From contig JBGTMJ010000004.1 in NCBI GenBank assembly GCA_041743655.1, positions 1 through 64,000 on the forward strand: a stretch of DNA of 64,000 bases, given 5' to 3'. The notes below the pieces were generated by a model. The model did no database searches. It was not told where the DNA came from and worked only from the letters and a program-made list of their open reading frames with translations. The translations under genes were made by a program, and so were the position numbers. Position 1 is the first letter of the stretch. Every line of letters starts with the position of its first letter. This DNA is from JARIHD01 sp041743655. Lineage in GTDB: Bacteria; Patescibacteriota; Saccharimonadia; Saccharimonadales; UBA4665. Below are positions 26,121-34,471 of the stretch, in pieces.

Positions 26121-26158
26121 AAAGTAGAAAGCTTATCAACAGATAGGCTCTCTACTTT
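26121..26158 (-). terminator. Terminator after tRNA-Val
   Basis: AAAGTAGA/TCTACTTT outer stem with inner AGC/GCT and TATC/GATA pairs, followed by TTTTTAAATC on the minus strand. It abuts the tRNA CCA end, as does the tRNA-Pro terminator. Confidence 0.8.
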
Positions 26159-26234
26159 GGTGGGCCCTAGAGGACTCGAACCTCTGACCTCTTCCACGTC
26201 AAGGAGGCGCTCTAGCCAACTGAGCTAAGAGCCC
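26158..26234 (-). tRNA. tRNA-Val (GAC)
   Basis: 77 nt on the minus strand. Acceptor GGGCTCT/AGGGCCC (one G-U), discriminator A, encoded CCA; D-arm GCTCAGTTGGCTAGAGC; anticodon loop TTGACGT; anticodon stem CCTCC/GGAAG has one C-A mismatch; T-arm AGAGGTTCGAGTCCTCT. Confidence 0.93.
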
Positions 26235-26365
26235 ACATGCACCTGAGAGATGCGCTTACTATAGTCTATCAAAGGCAGAATAGCAACCTGCTCCTCCCTG
26301 TTATTGGCAGGATAGGCAAAACTATATTGCATTGACATAAAAGGGATTGCCTGGTACTATAGACG

Positions 26366-26546
26366 AGTTAAGAGACTTGCTAGTTGAGTGCCAAGAAACA
26401 AGGAACGCTTGATAATTTCGAGCTATTCTATGAAGAGTTATCATTTTCTTCGAAACCAAATAGAATTCGCCGTTTACGTATACTCACCACTGTGAAATAG
26501 TGAGAGTTAAGCTTGCCTGCACCATACATACGATGCAGGTTTTTTT
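26366..26546 (+). ncRNA. Unassigned structured RNA of about 180 nt
   Basis: A perfect promoter TTGACA (26332-26337), 17 bp, TACTAT (26355-26360) precedes about 180 nt without an ORF, ending at a terminator CCTGCA/TGCAGG (26516-26539) plus seven T. Inside is a nested hairpin: ATTCTAT, GAAGA, loop, TCTTC, ATAGAAT (about 26427-26468). GAGTTAAG occurs near both ends as a direct repeat. Size and setting fit a housekeeping RNA such as 6S, but no family signature (SRP tip, tmRNA tag, RNase P boxes) is present. Confidence 0.6.
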
Positions 26547-26605
26547 AGTTTTAAGAACTTATCCACGTAAAAAGAATGTTTTCCACTAGTATTTTCCCCA
26601 GCGAT

Positions 26606-26623
26606 ATGTCAACATGTTGACAT
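26606..26623. promoter_or_regulatory. 18 bp perfect palindrome overlapping the nrdR start
   Basis: ATGTCAACATGTTGACAT is a perfect palindrome whose last two bases are the first two of the nrdR start codon. It is a likely operator. It does not match the NrdR-box consensus I know (ACACwATATwGTGT type), so the binding protein is unclear; a diverged NrdR site is possible. Confidence 0.5.
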
Positions 26624-27035
26624 GGTATGTACATATTGTAGCTCACAAACCCGCGTAACTAACTCCCGTCTACAGAAACAGGCCAACCAAGTATGGCGTA
26701 GACGGCAATGCACTAAGTGTACCAATAATTTTACGACGCACGAAGTCACCGAGCTCAGTAGTACAATTGTAGTCCAGCACTCTGCGCATAGGCTAGTACC
26801 ATTTTCTCGCGATCTGCTTTTCATCAGCATCTACGAAAGTTGTAAGCATAGAGCTTCTACTGTACCAGACTCAACTGCTCTCACCCAAACTATTATAAGC
26901 AGGCTGAGAAAGCATATAACCAGCGGTACACTTGAGCGAGATACAATAATATCTACAGCTATTAAAACACTCTCGTATTTCGACGAAACTGCTGCGTCTC
27001 TATACAAAGCTTACCATCCACGTACACGTAACTAA
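26622..27035 (+). CDS. nrdR: NrdR-type transcriptional repressor
   Basis: 137 residues, slightly short for the family (about 150). The N-terminal zinc ribbon is MVCTYCSSQTRVTNSR, then WRRRQCTKCTNNFTTHE, giving the four cysteines Cys3, Cys6, Cys30, Cys33. The rest is a diverged ATP-cone (VVQHSAHRLVPFSRDLLFIS, YESCKHRA, ISRLRKHITSGTLERDTIIS). NrdR represses ribonucleotide reductase genes when dATP is high. No nrd gene is near. The N-terminus starts MVCTYC, as in typical NrdR (MxCPxC), supporting the start. A palindrome overlaps the start codon. Confidence 0.85.
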   Translation: MVCTYCSSQTRVTNSRLQKQANQVWRRRQCTKCTNNFTTHEVTELSSTIVVQHSAHRLVPFSRDLLFISIYESCKHRASTVPDSTALTQTIISRLRKHITSGTLERDTIISTAIKTLSYFDETAASLYKAYHPRTRN

Positions 27036-27042
27036 TGTACGC

Positions 27043-28650
27043 TCACTTCTTATTGTGAGCTTCAGTCATTACAGCTTTTTCGGTAACGTCAAACTTGTCC
27101 ATATATTTCCCTAACATAAGCCGCGTTTGCGAATAGAAGGCCGCGAAAGAGTTATAGACAATCGTAGTTATAGGCAAGTACGCCCATTGGAGAATCATAA
27201 ATAGCGAGCGATGACGCTTGTAGCGGGCCGGTTTTGGTGGCAGTGTCTTAAGACAAATAAATACAGTTGAGAGCACGAAAATAAGTGCGAACGTCTGAAT
27301 CCTACTAACTATTAAGGGCAGCTCGTTAGCAGCAATGTTCTGAGGATGGAACAGTGAAGGTATGAAACCAGCTAACAACACCAGGATTGGTCCGGCAGCC
27401 CAGGTAACATGGCCTTCAGTTAAGCGCAAGGTCCTTGCCCATAAACCGAAGCGAGGAACTTTGTTTTTGTGGAAGAAACCTTTGTCCACTATATAGGCGA
27501 TATCCGAGGCACCATACGTCCAACGGCGTAGCTGGACAAATTGAGCTTTCAGTGTTCTCACGTAATTATCAGTTAGGACCGCATCTTGATAGATTGGTAT
27601 ATAAATTGGGTAAACCTGGTAATCTCCATCGAAACGAAAGTATGACCGCCAGTATTGGTGGCCGTCTTCGACAATAGTACGTACACTCCAAAAATCAGTC
27701 TTAATGAGTGATGCCATACCTTGGGCGTGTGACGAAAAGTTACGTAGCATATGGGGGCGCATTGATTGGACTATATGGAAGAATGAATTCCCTGTCGCAA
27801 GTACACGCATCGGTGCAGGCGCGTCCCAGATGTTATTGGTATACATAGAGACTGGTTGGAATGAAGCACGAACCGGATCTGGACAAGAAGAGTATATATA
27901 GGTAAGTGCAGATAAGTACTTCTTATCTGGACGATTATCAGCATCCAGAGTCGTAACTACTACACGGACCGGGTCGATCTCCCGAGATACAAGCCACTGC
28001 TGCAACTTGCGACCAGCGTAGGTTATATTCCCTCCCTTGCCAATAATCTCTCCTGGTATGTCATGGGGGTGTTTGATCGCCAGGGCATGATAGAAATTAT
28101 CAGCGTATTCGTGTATAAGCTCATTAGCCTGCTGCTCTACCCTCTCGCCACCTCGCTCTTCGTAAGCAATAATTAATATCACTTTCTTCATGTCGTAATC
28201 GGAGGCAACGACCGATTGCACTGTAGGTTCAAGTACTGCCTTGCTCTCGTTATATGTAGCAATAATGATAGCGTGCAACACTTCACTGGGTTTTACCACC
28301 ATAGGTTGGACTCCCAGGCGTAGCAGGTTATCGTAATGCCACCTTGGCCTTACAACTCCCGCACTAGCAATCTCTCCAGCCTCCAGTTCTTGAACAAGCT
28401 GACGCCAGTCCAATTGTTGGTGTTTTCGTAAAGCCCCATAGCCATGAAGTGAGCGAATCGCTATAGCAGCTGCACGTGTAAAGTTAATAAGCAGGTAGAT
28501 CAATACAAACACTGCGGCAAGCGTTACATTAATAATGCTCAACACCAATGGGACAAAGAGTAAGGACCAGCTGAGCGCCCCAGGCAAAATCTCAAAGAAT
28601 CGGTATCGCTTGTTGCGCTCTTCTTTGTATGGTATCTCAATGTCTGTCAT
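27043..28650 (-). CDS. Family 2 glycosyltransferase, membrane-bound processive type
   Basis: 535 residues. Two N-terminal membrane segments, a GT2 catalytic domain (HAIIIATYNESKAVLEPTVQ, VVVTTLDADNRPDKKYL with the DxD metal site, IVEDGHQYWRSYFRFDGDY, QLRRWTYGASD resembling QxxRW) and several C-terminal membrane segments. This is the cellulose-synthase/hyaluronan-synthase-like form making or exporting a cell-surface polysaccharide. QLRRW is the processive-synthase signature. The next gene upstream (28659-29018) is a small membrane protein and may be its partner. Confidence 0.88.
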   Translation of the reverse strand: MTDIEIPYKEERNKRYRFFEILPGALSWSLLFVPLVLSIINVTLAAVFVLIYLLINFTRAAAIAIRSLHGYGALRKHQQLDWRQLVQELEAGEIASAGVVRPRWHYDNLLRLGVQPMVVKPSEVLHAIIIATYNESKAVLEPTVQSVVASDYDMKKVILIIAYEERGGERVEQQANELIHEYADNFYHALAIKHPHDIPGEIIGKGGNITYAGRKLQQWLVSREIDPVRVVVTTLDADNRPDKKYLSALTYIYSSCPDPVRASFQPVSMYTNNIWDAPAPMRVLATGNSFFHIVQSMRPHMLRNFSSHAQGMASLIKTDFWSVRTIVEDGHQYWRSYFRFDGDYQVYPIYIPIYQDAVLTDNYVRTLKAQFVQLRRWTYGASDIAYIVDKGFFHKNKVPRFGLWARTLRLTEGHVTWAAGPILVLLAGFIPSLFHPQNIAANELPLIVSRIQTFALIFVLSTVFICLKTLPPKPARYKRHRSLFMILQWAYLPITTIVYNSFAAFYSQTRLMLGKYMDKFDVTEKAVMTEAHNKK

Positions 28651-28658
28651 CGACTAGC

Positions 28659-29018
28659 TTAATACAACGTTAGTAGTGCATTACTGACTATCAGCGACAA
28701 CAGTAGTATAAGAATCCCGGAACCCAGTATTGTTAACGACAACGTTCTACGGATTGGGTAGGTACGTATGCTAAGCAATACGTTAATAACCAGCACGACC
28801 AGTACAAAGAGTACAAAGCTAAATATATGCACAATGCTACCCCGCTGGTAAGCGCTTAAACCAAGGTTTGCACGATAGCCTACTATATAACCGCCGACGT
28901 CTTGCCCAATGCTAGAGCGTAATAGGATGAGCGCTATGCTGAAGAATGCCAAAAATACGCACATGCTAACGAGCAAGAGTACAAACTTATCGTGCAAATA
29001 CTTTTTGGGTATATACAT
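28659..29018 (-). CDS. Small membrane protein next to the GT2 gene
   Basis: 119 residues with three hydrophobic segments (about 12-32, 58-80, 93-117). A TACAAT box lies 9 nt before the ATG. It ends 8 bp upstream of the glycosyltransferase start, so it heads that operon. No family recognised. Confidence 0.65.
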   Translation of the reverse strand: MYIPKKYLHDKFVLLLVSMCVFLAFFSIALILLRSSIGQDVGGYIVGYRANLGLSAYQRGSIVHIFSFVLFVLVVLVINVLLSIRTYPIRRTLSLTILGSGILILLLSLIVSNALLTLY

Positions 29019-29241
29019 ATCTTCACTACATTGTATGCCGCTAGGAGACTTTAGTATAGTTCTAGGCTCTCAAAACCTTGCTAATAGAATTCTGTGGTAC
29101 TTCTACAGCACTAAGATGTGTCAACTCTTGGTGCGGGTAGAGAGGATATAGCTTCGCGCCATAAAAACTATTCTCTGATTCATGAATGGTTTTATTGGAC
29201 TCTGCATATATTGTCGCTAACCGCGAAAATATCGAACTCTT

Positions 29242-29316
29242 TGGTGCGGGTACTGGGAATCGAACCCAGCTCTCAACCTTGGGAAGGTTGCATATTAGCC
29301 ACTATACGATACCCGC
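29242..29316 (-). tRNA. tRNA-Gly (CCC)
   Basis: 75 nt on the minus strand. Acceptor GCGGGTA/TACCCGC, discriminator A, encoded CCA; anticodon loop TTCCCAA closed by AACC/GGTT; T-arm GCTGGGTTCGATTCCCAGT. Confidence 0.95.
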
Positions 29317-29323
29317 AAAGTCC

Positions 29324-29397
29324 ATGAGACAAACCTGGCGTTTTTTCTCATCGCTCCGGGCTCGGGAATAAATCCGTCGCTCGGGCTGCTCTTTTCC
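29324..29397. repeat. 74 bp dispersed repeat upstream of tRNA-Gly (copy B)
   Basis: Matches copy A at 20258-20329, best over the shared stretch GGAATAAATCCGTCGCTCGG to CTCTTTTCC. It lies in the spacer between tRNA-Thr and tRNA-Gly, 8 bp upstream of the latter. Confidence 0.8.
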
Positions 29398-29411
29398 GTA
29401 AAGAGCAAAAA

Positions 29412-29488
29412 TGGAGCCACCTATCGGATTTGAACCGATGACCCCCGCTTTACGAAAGCGGTGCTCTAGCCAACTGAGCTAAGGTGGC
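29412..29488 (-). tRNA. tRNA-Thr (CGT)
   Basis: 77 nt on the minus strand. Acceptor GCCACCT/AGGTGGC, discriminator U, encoded CCA; anticodon loop TTCGTAA closed by CCGCT/AGCGG; T-arm ATCGGTTCAAATCCGAT. The U before CCA fits the UGGA sequence of the T-box-like thrS leader. Confidence 0.95.
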
Positions 29489-29702
29489 AAAACAAAAAGT
29501 ATTATATCAGATGCGCTTTGTCATTACAGCTTGGATGATTCATTGAACTATTTTTGTACTCGCTGTATCATCTCTGGTGCTCAGCATAAAACTATGCTAC
29601 AGGTACAGATAATGATTCTGGCTGGTATGATTGGTTGTTCTGATAACTATCTTAAAGGAGTGAATAAATAATTTGCTCAATGGCTGTGTAGCTCAGACTT
29701 GC

Positions 29703-31067
29703 CTAAGTGCTCTTACGTGACTTGGGGGAGGTATTGCGGATTCCGACAGCAGAAATACTACCACCCAAAATGAGTAAAGCCGCCATCACTGCCACTCCCC
29801 TGCGAAAACCATCAATATCAATATGGGGGCCAACTATGACGCCTATGCTCGCAATGGCTATAAGCCCGGCGACTCGCGCAACGGCATTATTAACTGCCGA
29901 GCCAACGCCAGACTGTTCACTGTTAATAGACCCCAAAACTGCGGAGGTCAGCGGCGCCACCGTTATAGCAAGGCCGATGCCAAACAACACTATGCCTGGG
30001 AACAATTGCGTCCAATACATTACAGATTCTGTGATAGCTAACATCAATAAAAAGCCAAGGCCAGCCACTACCGGGCCAATTGCCATGAAAAAACGCGGGC
30101 CATATTTGCCAGCCAGAGAGCCAAAGCGTGGTGACAGTATGAACATTATGATGGTTACCGGTAATAAAGCCATGCCGGCCTGAAGAGCGGAATATCCTCC
30201 TCTCTGCTGCACAAACACAGTAATCAGAAAAGTAGCAATTGATAACCCAGCGTAAATAAAGGCAGTTGCGATATTTCCAACGCTAAAGTTGCGAACCTTG
30301 AATAGTTTGAGCGGTAGCATTGGATGTGCGGTACGGTATTCGTGCCACACGAAGTATATAAAAGATAACAGCCCACCCGTGAATGGTATATAGATAAGTG
30401 GGCTGCCCCAGCCGTAGTGGGATTGTTCAATCAACGCATATACTGACGCGCCAAGCCCAAATGTGCACAATACTGCCCCTTTGAGATCAATATTGACACC
30501 TTTGCGTACATTTTCGGATTGGTCCAACGATTTTATAAGCCACAACGTCACTGCTATAGGCAACACATTAATTGCAAAAGCAAGCCGCCACGAACCTGCA
30601 TCGACCAATGCCCCTCCAAGCAAAGGGCCAACTACAAAAGCGATCCCTGTCCACGCAGTCCATGTACCGATTGCTTTGCCCTGCGCAGGCCCTGAAAAGG
30701 TAGAAATGATAAGTGCCAGAGAACTTGGCACCAGTAGCGCTCCAGCGATACCTTGAAGGGCACGTCCAATAACCAAGAATACGCCACTTGGTGCTACAGC
30801 ACAAAGTATAGAAGTTATCAAGAAACCGACAAGGCCGATAGATAATATTTTTTTACGGCCGAACAAATCAGAGAGCGAACCGGCGACCAGCATAAGTGAA
30901 CCAAGCGTAATAAGGTAAGCATCGACTACCCATTGCTGTGTAGTAAGCCCGCCACCCAGTTCTTCAGTGATAGCCGGCAATGCGACACTAACAACTGACC
31001 CGTCAAGAAACGCTACAAATGACGCTAGAATACTAACAATAAGCACCAAACGCTGTTGTTTGCTCAT
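29703..31067 (-). CDS. MFS drug exporter, DHA2 (EmrB/QacA) family
   Basis: 454 residues with about 14 membrane helices. Motifs: ASFVAFLDGSVVSVALPAI (DHA2 motif D1), DLFGRKKILSIG (motif A), IGRALQGIAGALLVPSSLAL (motif B) and GPLLGGALVDAGSWR (motif C of drug-proton antiporters). It should export lipophilic compounds by proton antiport. It stands alone, with TACTGT 5 nt before the ATG (leaderless). Confidence 0.92.
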   Translation of the reverse strand: MSKQQRLVLIVSILASFVAFLDGSVVSVALPAITEELGGGLTTQQWVVDAYLITLGSLMLVAGSLSDLFGRKKILSIGLVGFLITSILCAVAPSGVFLVIGRALQGIAGALLVPSSLALIISTFSGPAQGKAIGTWTAWTGIAFVVGPLLGGALVDAGSWRLAFAINVLPIAVTLWLIKSLDQSENVRKGVNIDLKGAVLCTFGLGASVYALIEQSHYGWGSPLIYIPFTGGLLSFIYFVWHEYRTAHPMLPLKLFKVRNFSVGNIATAFIYAGLSIATFLITVFVQQRGGYSALQAGMALLPVTIIMFILSPRFGSLAGKYGPRFFMAIGPVVAGLGFLLMLAITESVMYWTQLFPGIVLFGIGLAITVAPLTSAVLGSINSEQSGVGSAVNNAVARVAGLIAIASIGVIVGPHIDIDGFRRGVAVMAALLILGGSISAVGIRNTSPKSRKST

Positions 31068-31141
31068 GCCTTACAGTATACGCAAATGCTCTGAAGGGAT
31101 AAAGTTAGTATAGGAGAAAAGCGCAAACCATACGATTGACT

Positions 31142-31978
31142 TTACGTTGCCGAGATCGTGCCTGTAATGAGGAGTAAGAAGATCAGCGAGCCCAGGGCAA
31201 GACGGTAGCCAATAAAGACAGTATAGCTATGTTTAGCAATGAACCTCAGCAACCATGCAACGGTCATATAGGCAACAACAAAACTAGCAATCGTTGCAAT
31301 GATTGTAGCCTGCCAGCCTACGCCGCGGGAGATATTAGCAAACTCGCTCACTACTTGGAGTGCCCCAGCAGCTAGTAGTGCCGGAATAGACAGAAAAAAT
31401 GCTAAACGAGTGACCGTAACACGATCAAGGCCCTTGAGCAAACCTGCCGACATTGTCGCTCCAGACCGCGAAACACCTGGAATCAGTGCCAAACACTGCA
31501 CGACTCCGATTACTAGTGTATCTTTCCAAGTCACATCTTCTTCATGACGCTTCTGCGTAGCCGTTTTGTCAGCGATCCACATCACTCCACTCCACAGTAT
31601 TAAAGACAGGCTCACAAACCATAGGCTGCGCAGCGTCGTTTCTATTTGGTCTTTGAACAATAGCCCGACAATGCCGATGGGAATTGATCCGATAATCACT
31701 GCCCACGCAAAGCGATAATCAGTAGTATCACGCTCACTGCCGTTCAATAAGCCACGGAACCAGCTACCGAGGATCCTCTCAATGTCCTGTCGGAAATAAA
31801 GTAAGGTTGCCAGCACAGCACCAACTTGGATGATAGCTGTAAATGCTGTTATATCAGGATCATTGATTGAATATCCTAAGAGTTTCTCGGCTATCGTAAG
31901 GTGGCCAGTACTGGATATTGGCAAGAACTCGGTGATACCCTCTAAGATTCCAAGCAGAACCGCTTCCCATATGGTCAT
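31142..31978 (-). CDS. uppP: Undecaprenyl-diphosphatase
   Basis: 278 residues, about eight membrane helices. The active-site motifs are GILEGITEFLPISSTGHL (conserved Glu and Ser) and PGVSRSGATMSAGLLKGL (conserved Arg). The enzyme recycles undecaprenyl diphosphate for peptidoglycan and surface polymer synthesis; loss of the carrier causes bacitracin sensitivity in other bacteria. TACAAT lies 6 nt before the ATG, implying a leaderless message. Confidence 0.96.
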   Translation of the reverse strand: MTIWEAVLLGILEGITEFLPISSTGHLTIAEKLLGYSINDPDITAFTAIIQVGAVLATLLYFRQDIERILGSWFRGLLNGSERDTTDYRFAWAVIIGSIPIGIVGLLFKDQIETTLRSLWFVSLSLILWSGVMWIADKTATQKRHEEDVTWKDTLVIGVVQCLALIPGVSRSGATMSAGLLKGLDRVTVTRLAFFLSIPALLAAGALQVVSEFANISRGVGWQATIIATIASFVVAYMTVAWLLRFIAKHSYTVFIGYRLALGSLIFLLLITGTISAT

Positions 31979-32253
31979 GCACGAATTGTACCATTCAACT
32001 AAGCCCGGTTAACAAAAAGTAGTGCTCTAACCTGGTATTATGCTTCCTCTCGGCAAACCATAAAAAGACAAGCCTGAAACCTATCCCGAGGGTTTGGCTA
32101 TAGAGTATGTGTTAAGAAAGCATCAAAAGCAGGATCTGGTATGTACACAGGAACTGTTGCATGGAGCACCTCAATAGAACCGTGTCATATAGTCAAGAGC
32201 GGCAGATCGTAGTCACTGAAGTCGGGGCCGTTGCTTATTCAACCCTTCGTCAA

Positions 32254-33312
32254 TTATTCAGACCAAGTTGCTGAGTCAACAAGTCTTTTATGCTCAGGAT
32301 TGGTTGGGTCAAACTTACCTTTAAATAGTTGCCTAAAGGCACTAATATCACCTGCTATTTGTCCAAGATATCCCCACATTTTACTATTACCTTTGAAGTA
32401 AGCTATATCTTTTAAATAGACAACGCCTGGCAGGTCACAAGGGGTTCCCCTAAAGATTCTCACGCATTGCATATAGGCTTGTTTTTTAGCTTTTGTAATT
32501 GCATCTCTAGACACATCCGTATGTGCTTTGATCGCATTAAGCATAGCTTGTCTCCGCCAAGCAATTTCATATACATGTCTAAAGTCTTTCTTGGAACCGT
32601 CTAGACCGGTTGCAAGACCTAGGAGTGTATAGTATTGAGTTCCGGCTTCGGTAACTCTGCCAGATAGTATTTGTTGCACAACTACACCCAAACCCTCCTC
32701 TGCATCCCTATACCCATCTAAGCCATATCCTAGTGCAGAAAAATCTGCTTTGTCGCCCCATAACCTCCGTTGTGTATGGACACCAGTCTCATGCAATAAT
32801 AGTTCTTTCATTCCCTGGCGCGAGAGAGGTTTGCGACCAAGGCCCACCTCTACCACTTTCTGCTCTTGATCAACTCCTAGAGATTTGGTGTTAGGGTTAA
32901 TGACAGCACTCCACTCACTAGCTGCTGCCAGGCCTTTACTTTCTTCCAGATAAGTCAAACCGTCGGCAAAGACTTTTACTATATCGTTAGGTTCAAAAAC
33001 ATTTTTTTCTTCAGGCACTACCGCCAACAGACCGGCAAACTCAGATTCAACAATAGGCTTGTAATGGTTAATCAAGTCTGCTGGGGATATTGCCTCTGGC
33101 TTTGGTACATAGTCAATATCTTTAGGTAGGAGGCCTAACAATTCCTGTTTGATAGTTATTGTTTGTTGATCATTGGATTCGTAAGTGCTCACTTTTTGGC
33201 GTAGGTCGTACAGCAGCCGATTAAAGTGAGACTTCTCTGGCAATCCATACAATGCTTCGCCTGATTGCATTAGTAACTGCCCTGCAGCTTCCCTATCACT
33301 GTTTTTGGGCAT
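32254..33312 (-). CDS. DUF1704-family metallopeptidase-like protein, C-terminal part of a split gene
   Basis: 352 residues. It carries KELLLHETGVHTQRRLWG (HExxxH zinc motif) and RDAEEGLGVVVQQI (the EEGL signature), which define DUF1704, the family of bacterial flavohaemoglobin-modulating QEGLA proteins and eukaryotic tyrosine carboxypeptidases (MATCAP). The N-terminal part of such proteins, including a helical LYG segment, is split: LMQSGEALYGLPE is here, but the preceding helix is encoded by the overlapping ORF (33270-33665) in the -1 frame relation. ATG 33312 might not be the real start if a frameshift joins the two. Confidence 0.75.
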   Translation of the reverse strand: MPKNSDREAAGQLLMQSGEALYGLPEKSHFNRLLYDLRQKVSTYESNDQQTITIKQELLGLLPKDIDYVPKPEAISPADLINHYKPIVESEFAGLLAVVPEEKNVFEPNDIVKVFADGLTYLEESKGLAAASEWSAVINPNTKSLGVDQEQKVVEVGLGRKPLSRQGMKELLLHETGVHTQRRLWGDKADFSALGYGLDGYRDAEEGLGVVVQQILSGRVTEAGTQYYTLLGLATGLDGSKKDFRHVYEIAWRRQAMLNAIKAHTDVSRDAITKAKKQAYMQCVRIFRGTPCDLPGVVYLKDIAYFKGNSKMWGYLGQIAGDISAFRQLFKGKFDPTNPEHKRLVDSATWSE

Positions 33313-33665
33313 TCGTAATAGGTGTTATGTGCCTGGCCCAACAGCTCGACTTCTTCTACTTTCCTCTCAATTATACGACTATACGCTATCCTCTCTACTG
33401 AAGATTCTTCTGTATGTTCATCAATGCCGAAGTATAAACTAAGTAATTCTGTTTCATATGCAGCTAACTCATCTTCAATAAGATTGGGACAATCAAGAAC
33501 GGGATTATGTATATCGCCTGCTATAAAACTTTCTTGTTGTCTTTTGCGGTATTCACTATCACCCTCAAATTTCTTATAACTATCTAGATAAGCAGCAGCA
33601 CTAGAGTGCCACAGATCTTCTAGAGTTTTGTGTTTTTCGAGCGTTGGTGCGGCTTCGCCTGGCAT
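33270..33665 (-). CDS. N-terminal part of the split DUF1704 protein
   Basis: 131 residues, mostly helical (LEKHKTLEDLWHSSAAAYLD, ERIAYSRIIERKVEEVELLG). It overlaps the downstream ORF by 43 bp. In the overlap the frame reads TGC CCA AAA ACA, containing the heptamer C CCA AAA, a -1 slip on which gives CCC AAA AAC AGT and continues as the downstream ORF. Joined length would be about 470 residues, as usual for DUF1704. It may be a programmed -1 shift, a real frameshift mutation or a homopolymer (AAAAA) sequencing error. Confidence 0.6.
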   Translation of the reverse strand: MPGEAAPTLEKHKTLEDLWHSSAAAYLDSYKKFEGDSEYRKRQQESFIAGDIHNPVLDCPNLIEDELAAYETELLSLYFGIDEHTEESSVERIAYSRIIERKVEEVELLGQAHNTYYECPKTVIGKLQGSY

Positions 33666-33748
33666 GTTACATGCATCATATCATATTATTGTGTTTTATG
33701 CAATTAATACCACAGCTACGGTTCAAGAGACTCAACCATCCATAAAAA

Positions 33749-33780
33749 GAACCACAAAGATTCATTGTTCTTTGTGGTTC
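33749..33780 (-). terminator. Terminator, 12 bp perfect stem
   Basis: GAACCACAAAGA (33749-33760) pairs with TCTTTGTGGTTC (33769-33780), 8 nt loop, then TTTTTATG on the minus strand. It ends the gene at 33805-34257. Confidence 0.85.
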
Positions 33781-33804
33781 AACCCTCTCTCAAGAAGTAT
33801 GGAA

Positions 33805-34257
33805 TTATTTTTCTGAATGTCTGGTACGCCATTCAAGGGTAAGCGGTTTTTGTGGCACCTGTTTCCCATGTTCGTTACGCACGAGAATTTGATCGGTATC
33901 GCGACTAAACGTAACCTTTGAGTAATCAGGCAAATATTGACGATTTTTTTCTTCAGTGTCAGCACGGAGCGCTTGTTCAATTTTTGACGCAACAAGAAAA
34001 TTGAGCGGCTCAACCTTTTGTACTCTTCCATTCGCTTGCACGCTGCAAACTTCACCTGTATTAATGTCCGATTGGATTGTTACTACTGGGTCAGCTTCCT
34101 CAAAATTGATTTGTTCATCCCTCATTTGAGGATTTAATTGACCAGCAAAGTTATCTAATAGCAATGCCCTTGTAAGCTTTATATGCTGCAGAAGTGTGAA
34201 TTTGTGTTTATCACTATCTTGTACTGTTTCGCTGCTAAAGCTCTTGCGCTTATTCAT
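33805..34257 (-). CDS. Hypothetical protein
   Basis: 150 residues, no signal peptide or membrane segment. Visible segments: FTLLQHIKLTRALLLDNFAG, DPVVTIQSDINTGEVCSVQA, FLVASKIEQALRADTEEKNR and TFSRDTDQILVRNEHGKQVP. It is followed 25 bp downstream by a strong terminator. I do not recognise it. Confidence 0.6.
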   Translation of the reverse strand: MNKRKSFSSETVQDSDKHKFTLLQHIKLTRALLLDNFAGQLNPQMRDEQINFEEADPVVTIQSDINTGEVCSVQANGRVQKVEPLNFLVASKIEQALRADTEEKNRQYLPDYSKVTFSRDTDQILVRNEHGKQVPQKPLTLEWRTRHSEK

Positions 34258-34471
34258 GATTGAATCATATTACCACAAAATATTCATAGTGTCAATATTT
34301 TGACGAGCCGTGACAGATGGGATTAGAACTTATTATGTTTCTGGGTTTGGTCTAACAGGGCGATAGGAAGCCATATGACTTACTTGTAAATCGTACTACT
34401 GAAACGTTCTGGCGGACCAAGGTTCGGAAGTATTTTACTGGAGATTTAGTAAGTGTGGAGTTCCCGAACCA

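Noticed and set aside
26366..26546. tmRNA
   Set aside because: No tag reading frame ending in Ala-Ala, no T-arm and no CCA end.
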